DNA of 64,000 nucleotides, from the NCBI GenBank assembly GCA_036417435.1, contig CM070899.1:3105001-3169000 (forward strand). Reading direction: 5' to 3'. A model generated the notes under the pieces. That model searched no databases. It was not told where the DNA came from and saw nothing but the letters and a program-made list of their open reading frames with translations. Position 1 is the stretch's first letter, and each line of letters begins with the position of its first letter. The stretch is from Inia geoffrensis. Lineage: Eukaryota; Chordata; Mammalia; Artiodactyla; Iniidae. Positions 24,005 through 35,500 of the stretch are shown in pieces. Both the position numbers and the translations under genes were made by a program.

Positions 24005-24133
24005 GCCCCCCGGCCTCCCCCTGCAGCGCCCTTGGCCTCCCCCTGCAGCACCGCCCCCCCAGCCTGCCTCTGCAGCGCCCCCCGCCTCCCCCTGCAGCGC
24101 CCCTCTCTGCCTCCCCCTGCAGCGCCCTCTCCG
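24005..24133 (+). repeat. Minisatellite, unit about 17 bp
   Basis: Six to seven imperfect tandem copies of a unit like cctccccctgcagcgcc, each containing a PstI-type ctgcag, inside an L2-derived stretch. It creates a spurious Pro/Ala-rich reading frame. Confidence 0.85.
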
Positions 24134-24479
24134 CCTTCTCTCAATGACAGTTGTGGCTTTGTTCTTGTTGGCTGTTGCTCACTCAATAGACTCCACCTTG
24201 GCACCGGGACATGTCTGTCTGTCCTGCTCACAGCGCACTCCAGCCCTGGCTGGTGCCTGGCCTAGAGGAAAATACACCTCAGGGTCCCCCTCGTGGTGCA
24301 CATGTGGGGTCGGGGGGTGCCGGGGGTGATGGAGGTGAAGGGGGGGCCCGGTGAAGGCCACCTGGCCGCTTGTGAGAAGGACTGCCATGGCCCAAGGGCA
24401 GGGCTCAGCCAAAGCCCCTCCTCGGTCCTCCCACCGTCTCACCAGCCTTCCTCGCTACGGCCTGAGCATGTCTTCTTCT

Positions 24480-24621
24480 TTTTTTAATTTTTTTTTTTAA
24501 TTATTTTTTTCCAGCCATGCCACGCGGCTTGTGGGGTCTTAGTTCCCCAACCAGGGATGGAACCTGGGCCCTCAGCAATGAGAGCGCAGAGTCCCAACCA
24601 CTTGACCGCCAGGGAATTCCC
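24480..24621 (-). mobile_element. Older CHR-1-like SINE, reverse
   Basis: T-rich tail at the left, then gccatgccacgcggcttgtg and the inverted head gaccgccagggaattccc at the right. Short (about 140 bp) and diverged. Confidence 0.88.
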
Positions 24622-25299
24622 CCGAACATCTGTCTTGCCGGCGTCTGTCCCCTCACTGGCCTAGCACACGTGGGCCTCGGTAAAGGTGACGGGTTCTGAT
24701 GAGTGGCCCAAGAGGACAGCATCCTTTTAGGTGGGGGCACAACACGAATAACATCAGGGCCCTTTTAGCAAATGCCTGACATTTGCAGAGTCAGTGGAGG
24801 AATCAGGCAGACCTGGGCCAGCCCTGCTCCGTCTCCCGGGCGTGGTCTCCGCACCTTCAGCCTCCGTACCCCTGCTTCTGCTCTGAGGAGCGCTGAAGCC
24901 TGTCCCCAAGGGCTGCTTCAAAAATCTCAGAAATCCTTAGAAGGAATGGAAAGATGGTTGGTGGAGCCCATTTGTTCACCTTCGGTCCTGCCCCAAACCC
25001 CACCAAAATGAAAACGAAGGGACAAAAACAACAGCAAAATCTTGGAAGCTGAAAATCAGATGGGAGAGTGGTCACTGACTTCACCCACCAGATAGAGCTG
25101 GTACCAAATCCAGCTGTGGGGAAATCCGAGGAGTCACCCCGGACTATGCAAACCCCCAAAGCCTTCCCATCCACGCTGTGGGCACAAGGCCCGCCCCCTC
25201 TGCCCAGTGGGAAGTGGGCTCACTACTTCCTGGTGTATTTAAGGGTCCTCCTGGCAACCCGATGATGTAGGGTGGGAGGCTGTGCAACTCAAGTTCGCA

Positions 25300-25656
25300 G
25301 AACTGGCCAAGGATGGAGGGACCCAGCCAAAGAAAGGGAGGAACTGTGTATGGACCCAGCCACAAAGTGGATGAGCCTGAAAACAACATGCTAAGTGAAA
25401 GAAACCTGCCCCCAAAGGTCACATGGTGTCTGATTCCATTTCTATGAAATACAGAATAGTCCATAGAGGCAGCAGATTTGGGTTGTCAGGTGCCAGGGGA
25501 GGAGGGAACAGGAGTGGCTGTTTATGGGGACGGGGTTTCCTGTCGGTTCTGCAACAGATACTAGAGATGGTTGCACAACACTGGTGAATGTACTTAACAG
25601 CCACTCAGCTATACAAGCCAAAATGGCAAAAGTGATACATTTTATGTTATGTGTGT

Positions 25657-25659
<3 letters not shown>
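25300..25659 (+). mobile_element. L1 3'-end fragment
   Basis: Diverged L1 tail: gatgagcctgaaaacaacat, then gtgaatgtacttaacagcca, ending at the CA microsatellite that probably grew in its tail. Confidence 0.7.

Positions 25660-25705
<46 letters not shown>
25660..25705 (+). repeat. (CA)n microsatellite
   Basis: About 23 uninterrupted CA units at the 3' end of an L1 fragment. Confidence 0.97.
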
Positions 25706-25707
<2 letters not shown>

Positions 25708-25735
25708 AGAACTGAGGGACCAAAGTTGGAGCCCA

Positions 25736-26150
25736 GGACTTCCCTGGCGGTCCAGTGGTTAAGACTCTGCACTCCCAAGGCAGGAGGCACGGGTTTGATC
25801 CCTGGTCGGGGAACTAAGATCCCACATGCCGTGGAGCAACTAAGCCCGTGTGCCACAACTACTGAGCCTGCACTTCAGAGCCCGTGAGCCACAATTACTG
25901 AAGGCCATGAGCCACAGCTACTGAGCCTGCACTTCAGAGCCCGTGAGCCACAACTACTGAGCCCATGCACCACAACTACTGAGCCACGCGCCTAGAGCCC
26001 ATGCTCTGCAACAAGAGAAACCACTGCAATAAGAAGCCCACGCACCACAAAGAAGAGTAGCTCCCGCTCGCCGCAACTAGAGAAAGCCCGCATGCAGCAA
26101 CAAAGACCCGACACAGCCAAAAATAAATAAATAAAATAAAATTTTAAAAA
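25736..26150 (+). mobile_element. CHR SINE with internal duplication
   Basis: The head is the older type (ggacttccctggcggtccag) but the body is the long ccacaactactga type. A segment of about 50-60 bp, containing ctgcacttcagagcccgtga, appears twice (about 25866-25905 and 25925-25960). The element ends in taaataaataaaataaaa. Confidence 0.92.
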
Positions 26151-26189
26151 ATACTAAAAAAAAAATTTTTAGAAACAGAAACCAGATCA

Positions 26190-26715
26190 CGCCATTCTCC
26201 TGCTTTAAACCCTCCATTGGCTCCCATCTTACTTGGAAGGGAAACAAAGGCTTTCCTGTAGTTCCTAAGGCCCTACCCAAGCAGGCCCCCAGTGACCTCT
26301 TGGACCCTGTCTTGTCATCTGGCCTCCTCTGTGTCACCAGCTGGCTCTAGCCCCACTACCCTTCCTGTTGATCCTCGAACAAACCAAGCACACCCAGACC
26401 TCAGGCCCTTTGCACCTGCTGTTCTCTGTGCCAGGAATGCTCTTCACCTAAAGACCCCCTCGGCTCACTCCTCACCTCCTTCAGAGCCAACCACTCTTTT
26501 GAAACGGGCCACCCTCCACCCAACACACTTTTTCGTTTGCACATGTCACCAGCTCGCATATTTTACGGATTTGTACTGTCTATCTCCCCCTTAGGATGGC
26601 AACCTCTTGAGGACAAGGATTTCTGTGTGCTTTGTTCACTCTTGTTTCTCCAGAACCTAGAGCAGTGCATGGCACACGGTGGGCTTCCATAAATATCTGA
26701 TAAATGAATGAACCG
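26190..26715 (+). repeat. L2 3' end
   Basis: Classic L2 tail on the plus strand: tttgcacctgctgttctctg, gatggcaacctcttgaggac, and finally gagcagtgcatggcacacgg then ataaatatctgataaatgaa. Confidence 0.85.
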
Positions 26716-27375
26716 TTTTAGGGTGAGGACACAGGGCCCAGAGGGGCAGAGTGATGCAGCTGTGACCGGCAGCTCCAGGGTTTCCTCCAGGCCTCTCTCC
26801 GGAGCTCCCCGATCCTTCCAGCTCTTGGTGCTTGTTATTTTTGTTAGTATCCGCTCGTATTCAAGACACAGTGTTCTCACAGCATCTTCTTGCTGAGAAG
26901 GCAAATATTCAGAAATACTTTGACAATGACATTCTCCACTTCCCCAAGGCTGTGTGAGATGCCAGAAGTGATGGGACTAATTAGCGGCACTGACTCCCCA
27001 CACATCCTGGCATCTGTGTCTCCCGGGGAGAGGGCACAGTAGCCAAGACTCTCTAGACACTGCACACGGACCAGGGCAGAGGGCAGTGAGGTCTTGAACC
27101 TGGGCTAGGACTGGCTCTACCTCTGGCAGACCGAGGGCCCCTGAGCCCATCCTGGGCCTCTCTGGCCTCAGTTTCCCCATCAGTAAAAACGAGAGGGCCT
27201 TTGCCTCAGGTTCAGGTCCAGATGCTACCTGCTGCAGGAAGCTGCACTGCCCCCATCCTAGAGCGCAGGGCCCACGTGCCACATGCCAGTGCCAGTAAGG
27301 TCTGAGCGGTTCTTTCTGAGCAACCTCAGAGACCTGAGCCCCTCTCACTCAAGCCCACTCTCAGCCTGTTTCACT

Positions 27376-27487
27376 CTTTGGCCATGCCACACGGCTTGCA
27401 GGATCTTAGTTCCTCGACCAGGGATTGAACCCCGGGCCCCAGCAGTGAAAGTGCTGAGTCCTAACCACTGGACTGCCAGGGAATTCC
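27376..27487 (-). mobile_element. Older CHR-1-like SINE, reverse
   Basis: ggccatgccacacggcttgc at the left and inverted head actgccagggaattccc at the right. About 110 bp with no clear poly(T) tail, an old copy. Confidence 0.88.
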
Positions 27488-27639
27488 CATCAGCCTCCTT
27501 CCCTCTTCAGGTTAGCTCCACACATCTTGAGTGTTCCGCCATGCTGGCTGCTAGGGACACAGCAACAGGTTCCCACATCAAGGTCAGCTCTATCCCGGTC
27601 CCAGTCCCCTTGAGACCAGGCTTTATTTGACCCTTGCAG

Positions 27640-27790
27640 CAACCCCAGGAGGCCTCCAGCACAGGGCTTATTGCTCCCATTTGACAGATGTGCAAAATGA
27701 GGCCCTGAGAGAGCAAGTGACTTGGAAGTGACAGGAAGCTGGGTGGGTAGAGCCACAACTGGAACATGGGCCTTCTGACTGCTGGCTCAG
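27640..27790 (+). repeat. MIR fragment
   Basis: cccatttgacagatgtgcaaa, then gaggccctgagagagcaagt and gagccacaactggaac, is the MIR 3' half. Confidence 0.7.
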
Positions 27791-28649
27791 GACTCTCATC
27801 TGGACACCTCTGAGAAGTGTCAAGAGGGAGCCTCAAAAGCTGGGAAGGGCCCCCTATTCTCAATCACAGACAGATGGACCCAAGCTCAGCTCACAGACTC
27901 CACCAGGATCCAGGGCCGTGGAGAATGGCCAGAGGGGCTGGAACTGGCCAGGACCGAGGTGGGAGCTAGGTCACCCCAAACATCAGTTTCATCAAGCCAC
28001 TCCGCTGCTAAAGAGCCTTCCATGGCTCCAACTGCTGAGCCGCACCAAGCCCACCTCCCTAGCATCACCCTAAAGCCCCACATGGGTCCCCTGTCGCCCC
28101 CCACCCAGCTGCAGCAGACTGGTCTTCAGGCTCCTCCAGGTCCCAAACTCACCCCCACATCGGCACCTTTGCTGGGGCAGGGATCCCCACGTGGAGCTCC
28201 GCCCACCTACCTGGTCCCCTTTCCTTCCCTCCTCAGCAGCCCGTACTCTATGCCAGCTCTCCCTCCCGTGATCCTGGAGCTCAGAATTCAGGAGGACAAG
28301 GTCCCCACCCTCCAGAGCCTAGCTGGGAAGCAAATATGTCTGTGAAAAATCAGAATGCAACGAGGCGACGGCACCTTGGGAGTGAAGGAGCCAACAGGGA
28401 TGGCAGCTCCTGACTCTACCGGGGGCCAAGCGAGGCTGCAGGGCTCCCAAACCGAGAATAGCTGGAAGGACACTCCCAGCAGGAGGAGCAGCCTGTGCAA
28501 AGGCCCCCTAGAGTGAAAGAGTATGATTTTTTCCTGGAAAACAACGCACCATTTCCCAAGCCCAGGTTCTGCATGGAGATGTGATGGCAGACGAGGCCTG
28601 GGAACGTGAGGGAGCTTGAATGCCAGGCAAAGTGTCGGGCTTTATCCTC

Positions 28650-28969
28650 TAGGATAGGAGTGAGCAAACTACCACCTAAGGGCCACATCTAGCCCACCAC
28701 TGGTTTTTGTACAGCCCGTGAGCTGAGAATGCTTTTACTTTTTTAAATGGTTGAAAAAAATCAAAAGAAAAAGACTAGGGCTTCCCTGGTGGCGCAGTGG
28801 TTGAGAGTCCGCCTGCCGATGCAGGGGACACGGGTTCGTGCCCCGGTCCGGAAAGATCCCACGTGCCGCGGAGCGGCTGGGCCCGTGAGCCATGGCCGCT
28901 GGGCCTGCGCGACCGGAGCCTGTGCTCCTCAACAGGAGAGGCCACAACAGTGAGAGGCGTGCGTACCGC

Positions 28970-29002
<33 letters not shown>

Positions 29003-29222
29003 AGACTATACTGTGTGTGACACAGAAAGTTATATGAAATTCAAGGTTCAGTGTCTATAAATAACATTTTATTGGAACACAGCCACACCCACTTGTTTAC
29101 ATAATACCTGTGGCTGCTTTTCACTTCAACAGTGGCGTTAAGTAGTTGGTTCACAGGGCCTGCCAAGCCTAAACTATTTTCTATCTGATGCTTTCCAAAA
29201 AGTCTGCCCACCTCTGCTCTAG
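28650..29222 (-). mobile_element. hAT-type DNA element remnant, split by SINE
   Basis: gtgagcaaactaccacctaa on the left and attttattggaacacagcca then gtctgcccacctctgctct on the right are a well-known dispersed mammalian DNA-element pattern. A CHRS SINE (28778-28997) is inserted. Family and orientation are from memory. Confidence 0.55.
28778..28997 (+). mobile_element. CHRS (short, poly(A)-tailed) SINE
   Basis: gggcttccctggtggcgcag head, gagccatggccgctgggcc core, gcgtaccgc end and a pure A tail of about 28. Flanks share an aaaagacta-like target. The long A tail suggests a young insertion. Confidence 0.93.
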
Positions 29223-29744
29223 GAAGTGGCAGTTGTTCCCAAAGGGGATTCCAGGGAACGCTCATCCCATGAGATGCTCTGGGAGAATAGGGTTCCCCAG
29301 GTGAGTAAATCTGGCCTACTCTGCCTGCTGCATCCCACTCCCTCCAGAGAGGGACAATGAGCAATAGTACAGTAAAGGCACTGAGAAGTCCTGCAGGAAA
29401 GAACCTTATTTAACTGCGATGAGTCATTAGAGCTGCTCACAGAGATTTGAATCCTCTCCTTCCACGCCCATGGGAAGACTGCATATCTCCTTGGAGATAG
29501 GGATGGCTGGGTGGCTCACTTTGCCACTGAGATGCAAGTGGAAGTGACATGCATCCTCTCTGAGCGGAGGCTGTATGAGTCCGTGGGTGACTTAACACTT
29601 CCTCCTCCTCTTCCCCCTGGCGATCAGTGTAGCTCCATCAGCCTGGGCCCTGGAGTGAGAAGACTTGGAACAGAGACCCTGCCAGCCCATGATGGACATG
29701 AAACAAGAGGAAGAAAATGTCCCTTGCTGTGTTGTGCCACTAAC

Positions 29745-29832
29745 AAATGGACAGGGGTGGAGGGGCGTATGGGAAAGCTCTACCTCCCACTCAGCTGGGT
29801 TGTGAACCTAAACAATGAAGTCTAATTTAAAA
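29745..29832 (+). mobile_element. L1 3' terminus fragment
   Basis: ggttgtgaacctaaacaatg followed by aagtctaatttaaaa is the extreme 3' end of an old L1. It abuts the younger L1 that starts at 29834. Confidence 0.6.
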
Positions 29833-30290
29833 CAAATGGGCAGAGCATGTGATCCAGCAATCCCACTCCTGGGCATATATCTGGAGAAAACTCTAAGTCG
29901 AAAAGATACATGCACCCCAATATTCACAGTAGCCAGGACATGGAAGCAACCTAAATGTTCATCAACAGATGAATGCGTAAAGAAGATGTGGTACATATAT
30001 ACAATGGAATAGTACTCAGCCATAAAACAGAATGAAATAATGCCATTTGCAGCAACATGGATGGACCTAGAGATTATCCTACTAAGTGAAGTAAGCCAGA
30101 CAGAGAAAGACAAGTATCATATGCTATCACTTATATGTGGAATCTAAAATATGATACAAATGAACTTATTCACGAAACAGACTCACAGACATAGAAAACA
30201 AACGTATGGTTACCAAAGGGGAAAGAGGGGGGAGGGATAAATTAGGAGTTTGGGATTAGCATATACAAATTACTGTATATAAAATAAACA

Positions 30291-30429
30291 CTCTTTTACC
30301 AAGGACCTGCCAACATGAGCCACGTTTGCACCAAAACTGAGAAGAAGGCGGCCCGGGTCATCATTGAGAAGTACTACACTCATCTGGGCAACGACTTCCA
30401 TACCAACAAGCACCTGTGCGAGGATATCA

Positions 30430-30471
<42 letters not shown>

Positions 30472-31010
30472 GCGGGCCTCTCACCGTTGTGGCCTCTCCT
30501 GTCGCAGAGCACAGGCTCCGGACGCGCAGGCTCAGCGGCCATGGCTCACGGGCCCAGCCGCTCCGTGGCACATGGGATCTTCCCGGACCGGGGCACGAAC
30601 CCGCGTCCCCTGCATCGGCAGAGGCGGACTCTCAACCACTGCGCCACCAGGGAAGCCCGAGGATATCATCTTTATTCCCAGCAAGATGCTCCGCAACAAG
30701 ATAGCAGACTATGTCTGATGAAGTAGATTCAGAGGGGCCCAGTGAGAGGTATCTCCGTCAAGCTGCAGGAGCAGAGAGAGAGAGGAGATAGTTCCGTGCC
30801 TGGGGTCTCAGCCCTGGATCAGGACATCACTGCAGTAGATCCGGACACTAAGGAAGTGCTGAAGCTGTTAGACTTTGGCAAAATCTGTCCAGCCTGCAGG
30901 TCACTCAACCTCCAGCTGGGGTGCATTTCAAAGCACTGTGTGGAGCCATTCGACTCTTCCTGCTGTGCTGTAATCTCTTCAATAAACCTCAGACAACAAC
31001 AACAACAAGA
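30291..31010 (+). pseudogene. RPS17: RPS17 processed pseudogene, SINE-disrupted
   Basis: An intronless copy of the 40S ribosomal protein S17 mRNA. It begins with the oligopyrimidine start ctcttttaccaaggacc, and the ATG at 30315 opens [20 protein letters not shown], clearly RPS17. A reverse CHRS SINE splits it after residue 38; after the insertion it resumes as [16 protein letters not shown], then a deletion of about 7 nt shifts the frame, and an in-frame TAG stands where RPS17 has arginine. Further downstream [20 protein letters not shown] is recognisable, then another divergence. It ends with aataaacctc and an A-rich (acaac)n tail. Flanks aaaataaaca (30281-30290) and aaaagataaaca (about 31010-31021) look like the target-site duplication. 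It is a dead retrocopy. Confidence 0.95.
30433..30658 (-). mobile_element. CHRS SINE with (GT)n tail, inside RPS17 pseudogene
   Basis: The SINE body in reverse (30469-30658) ends with the inverted head gcgccaccagggaagccc. In place of a poly(T) the tail is a (gt)18 microsatellite (30433-30468). A perfect 13-bp duplication gaggatatcatct at 30420-30432 and 30659-30671 proves insertion into the pseudogene coding part. Confidence 0.96.
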
Positions 31011-31197
31011 AAAAGATAAACAACAAGGTCCTTCTGTACAGCACAGGGAACTATATTTAATACCCTATAATAAACCATAACGGAAAAGAATATGAAAAAT
31101 AATATATATACATATATATATCTGAATCACTTTGCTGTACATCACAAACTAACACATTGTAAATCAACTATGCTTCAATAAAAATTTTTAAAAATTT

Positions 31198-32525
31198 AAA
31201 ATGGGGCAGAGGACCTGAACAGACATTTCTCCAAAGAAGATACGTAAATGGCCAGTAAACACATCAAAAAATGCTCACCACCATTAGTCATGAGAGGAAT
31301 GCAAATCAAAACCACAGTGAGATCCCACACCCAGAAGGTAGACAATCACAAGTGTTGGTGAGCATGTGTGGAAACTGGAACCCCAATGCCCTGCTGGTGG
31401 GAATGTGAAATGGTGCAGTCACTGTGAAAAGCATTCTGACAGTTCCTCAAAATGTTAAACATAGAGTTACCATAAGACCCAGAAATCCCATTTCTAGGTC
31501 TATGCCCCAGAGAAATGAAAACTTATGTCCACACAAAAACTTGTACACAAATGCTCATAGCAGCATTACTGTATTCATCATAGCTAAATAGAATCAACTT
31601 AATATCCATCAGCTGATGAATGGATGAACAAAATGTGGTCTATCCAGGGACTTCCCTGGTGGCTCAGTGGTTAAGAATCCGCCTGCCAATGCAGGGGACA
31701 CGGGTTCAAGCCCTGGTCTGGGAGGATCCCACAGGCTGTGGAGCAACTAAGCCCATGAGCCACAACTACTAAGCCCACGAGCCACAACTACTGAGCCTGC
31801 GCGCCTAGAGCCCCTGCTCCACAACAAGAGAAGCCACCGCAATGAGAAGCCCACGCACCGCAGCGAAGAGTAGCCCCCACTCGCCACAACTAGAGAAAGC
31901 CCGCGTGCAGCAACGAAGACCCAACGCAGCCAAAAATAAATACATAAATTTATTAAAAAAAAAAAAGAATCCATCTTCCAAGGCAGGAGACGTGGGTTCG
32001 ATCTGTGGTGGGGGAACTAAGATCCCATGGGGCAACTAAGCCCGTGCACCACAACTACTGAGTCCGTGTGCTACAACTGGAGAGAAGCCTGCACGTCGCA
32101 ATGAAAGATCCCGTGTGCCGCAACTAAGACATGACGCGGTCAAATAAATAAATAAATAATTTTTAAAATGTGGTCTATCCATATGATGGAATAGCATTCA
32201 ACCATTAAAAGAAATTAAGTACACCATGGATTAACCTTGAAAACATTATGGTAATAAGTAAATTAGTCACAAAATGCCACATATAAGATTCCACGTATAT
32301 GAAACATCCGGAATAGATAATGCTGTAGAGGCAGAAGGACTAGTGGTTGCCAGGAACTGGGGGGAAGTGGGTTAATGGAGATGGATTTCTAATGAGTGCA
32401 AGGTTTCTTTTGGGGGTGATGAAAATGTTCTAAAATTGTTTGTGGTGATGGTTACACAACTGTGAATACACTAACTGAATTGTACATTTCAGATGGGGAA
32501 TTTTATGGCATCTCAATAAACCTTT
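31198..32525 (+). mobile_element. Old L1 fragment: ORF2 3' part plus 3' end
   Basis: gaacagacatttctccaaag through aatatccatcagctgatgaa and on to a terminus tttatggcatctcaataaac. Decayed. A dimeric CHR SINE is inserted at 31647-32164. Confidence 0.87.
31647..32164 (+). mobile_element. Dimeric CHR SINE, second unit headless
   Basis: Unit 1 is a complete CHR-2 copy (31647-31966) ending in poly(A). Unit 2 (31967-32164) starts directly at gaatccatcttccaaggc, lacking the first 26 or so bases of the head, and is of the shorter, older type. A single 17-bp duplication aaaatgtggtctatcca (31630-31646 and 32165-32181) encloses both, so they behave as one insertion. Confidence 0.9.
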
Positions 32526-35500
32526 TATTTTTAAAAAATCTGTAGGCAATTAAAACAACCCAAAAGATTCTGGGGTCGTTTGTTACTATCACGTACTCTA
32601 GCCCTTCCCTTATGATCTAACTCAGAAAGAGGAAGTGATTTGCCCAGACCTCATGGCTAGTGGGCAGCACGTCTGGCTGCTCACCACCTGCCTTGGTCCC
32701 CTGGCTATGGAATGGGAACTGTGGTCTTGGTGGGTCCCGGGTCCTGGGTCGCCTGGTGGTCTGAGAGAGCTCTAGGGTGACTACAGGGGCAGCCCCCCTC
32801 TATTCCACCTGTCCCACCCTGGAGGACAGCTGTGGCTTCCTAGAGAGACTGCCTGGCAGGTGCTATGCAGGGGGCGGCTGGATCCCCAAATATAATTGCA
32901 GGCAAGACGGAACCCGGTGATTTCCCATTTCTGGACACAGAGGCACTCTTCTCTCGGGCCCAGTGTGGGCCTGAGGGAATCACAGCCATGTGCAGAGCCC
33001 CTTCGCAGGCAGTTTCCCTAGGGCTGCAGTACTCACGGGACAGGTGGGCCCACCTCTTAGGTGGCTCCAATCCCCAGTACACGCCTCATTCGTTCATTCA
33101 TTCATGGAGGGTCTGCTCTGTGCCGTCCTGAGCTGGGTACTGGGGCCGGCACTGCATCAGTCCAACAGCCCCCTTGTCCTGGAGGCCATTACACCACTCA
33201 CTTGGCCCCCACCAGACCCTCCAGTCCAGCCCGCAGTTACATGACCACAGCCCACCCCAGCTCCAAACGTGTGACGACTCCCAGCCACTTCCGAGCAAAA
33301 GGCAAGCTCCTCAGCCTGGTATTTGAAGCCCTTCGTGGTCTGGTCCCTTCCAGCCTCTCCCATCACCTGAGTGCCCGGGGCTCCTGAAAAAGGAACCTGA
33401 TCCCAAATTGTTCCCAGAATGGCCCCTGCCTGATCCCATCCCTCCTTCTGGTCCATTGCGTTCCCTCGCCTGGAGTGCCCTTCCCTAGCCTGACCGGTTG
33501 GTCCGAGTCTCTGCTGCTGGACGATGGGTAGGAGGGGAAAGGGCAGCAGAGCGGCCCCTGGCTCTGCCTCTGGCTGGCGGAGGGTGTATGGAGGTCAAGG
33601 AGGTGGTAGCCAAGGCTCCCCTCATCGGAGTCAGCCCAGCTGAGCTCTTGCCTCCATGGATTAACCCACTGGCTCCCGTGAAGCTATCATCTGTCATTGT
33701 CCTCTTTGTGCACAGGAGTAGTCTGAAGCCCAGAGGGAGAAGTGACCTGCTCCTTGTCACGTGGGTGAGAAAGTGGCAGAGAAGGGACTTGAAGCCAAGG
33801 AGCTAGACCCTCTGAATCTCAGTGCCACTCTCCCCCACCTAAGGGAGCCACCCTGGCTGTGGCCCCAGCTCTGGCACCATGGGCAGCCTGGGGCCCCATC
33901 ACTTACTATCGCAGGGCCTCAGTTTCCCCAACTGCATCGAGGGGAGGCTGATCCCGTCTTTTCCTACCCAGAGGACACTCTCTAACAGATGGTTCCACAA
34001 ACACAGCAGGCCCGGCTCTCCCGATGCCAGCCCGGCATGAGCACTGGGACCTGGCGGGGCAGAGACGTCATGCCCACACAGAGCGGCAGGTGTCCTTTCC
34101 CTGGCTGTTGGGGGAGACAGACCAGTAAAGGGGCTGTGTGACCGGGTTGGGGAAGAGTGCTGTCTGGGTCAGTGCAGGTGCTGGAGGAGGGGACATGCGA
34201 ACTGAGTGAAGGGTGAAGAACAATTAGAGGTTTGCCAGGCAGACAAGGGTGGGCAGGGCGCTCTAGGCACTGGGAAGAAAACGTGCAAAGGCAGGGGAGG
34301 AACCAGTGTGAGCAGAGCCTCCGCCCTCAGGCGCCCTGCAGTGTAGAGAGGGAGGGCAGGGTGGTGCCATGGTGGGAGCCTGGGTGAGGCTCCAGGGCAG
34401 CATTCCTGATGACCTGCCCCCGGGCCCCTAAGGTCCTGAGACCCAGAGCAGCAGGGTTGGGTTAGCCTTGGCCCAGAGGCCCAGAGAAGACAGGACACCC
34501 TGGTACCACACAGCAGGCAGGGCTCTAAGGGCGCCTACCCAGCTCACAGCTATTTCTGGTCTGCTCCCACAGGCCCACCCACAAGAAAATATCTGCTGCC
34601 TGAGGTTTGGGGTATATGTTCTTTCTGGGAGTAAGTGTGGGTCTCCTAATTCCTGGTGCAATTCCCTTGATCAAATAATGAAGCTCTTACTCCCATTCTC
34701 ATTCCCTTTATGCTTTGCCTGCCAGGAAGCTCATAGCTACATTTGATGCCCAATTACTGATCATTTATGCCCTGGTATTGGAAAATGCCAGGCTGTGCCC
34801 CCTGCCTGAATGCCCTTCCTGCTCTTTCTAATCTGTCTTGGTCTAGGCTTCAGGCTCAGCTGGAGGGCACTCTCCATCGCACAGCCCACCCCGACCACAG
34901 CCCAGGTAACCCAGGATGGCCCCTGCATTACAGGGTAAGGGGGGTGGGCAGGGCCACATCATGGACATTTCCTGAGTCTCCACAGAAGTGAGGCCAAGAC
35001 GAGATCTTCATCTTTGCCAATGGGACCTGAGCACATAGGGGTGTTAGCCCAGGTGTGCGCAGGAAGGCTGGCCTTTGTCATGGGGCAGGGTTTGGGGGCC
35101 AATGGCTGCCCTGATGTGGAAGGGAGCTCCCCACCCCAGGGAGGTTGGGCCGAGGATCTCTGAACGTCGGGAAGTACTCGGCTGGAGGACACGGCAGGGC
35201 CCCCCCGCCTCCCCACACCCACCCCACGGGCTGGGTGATGCTGCAGTTTGTTGATTGGCTGAGTGATTCCTGGCAGGGCTGCCACCAAAGTGTCCCCCCC
35301 ACCCTGCCAAGTCTCCTGCTCCCAGTTGGGCAGGAGTGCTGGGCTCCATGGGGTGCCCCCACGGTATCACAGGCAGCTCCTCAGACACACGAGCAGGGTT
35401 CAAAGGGCCAGGGTGGGAAGGACAAAGAGGACAGCGGCCCCGGGGCTCAGGTTCCGGGGGACCTGAGGGCTGCAGGGGGTGGGATTTGCAGGACAGGGGG

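Larger units (their letters stand above)
29834..31190 (+). mobile_element. L1 3' segment hosting an RPS17 pseudogene
   Basis: Begins in the C-terminal part of ORF2 (translating as DPAIPLLGIYLEKTLSRKDT ... KKMWYIYTMEYYSAI) and continues through a 3' UTR to acaaactaacacattgtaaa and a terminal ttcaataaaa. It is 5'-truncated and inactive. The 3' UTR is interrupted at 30291-31010 by an RPS17 retrocopy; the L1 3' UTR resumes at about 31012 with gataaacaacaaggtcc. Confidence 0.88.

Noticed and set aside
23586..24329. 247-codon plus-strand open frame
   Set aside because: It runs through L2-derived sequence and the ctgcag minisatellite; the Pro-rich repeats come from the tandem array.
25866..25990. 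Repeated ccacaactactgagcc units resembling a CRISPR-like or satellite array
   Set aside because: The repetition is the normal body of CHR-2 SINEs in a mammalian genome.
29815..30012. L1 ORF2-like coding frame
   Set aside because: Only the C-terminal end of ORF2 remains in a 5'-truncated copy; it cannot encode a reverse transcriptase.
30742..31080. Open frame containing RPS17-like text as a possible gene
   Set aside because: It is the downstream part of a retrocopy broken by a SINE, a frameshift and a stop, without promoter or introns.
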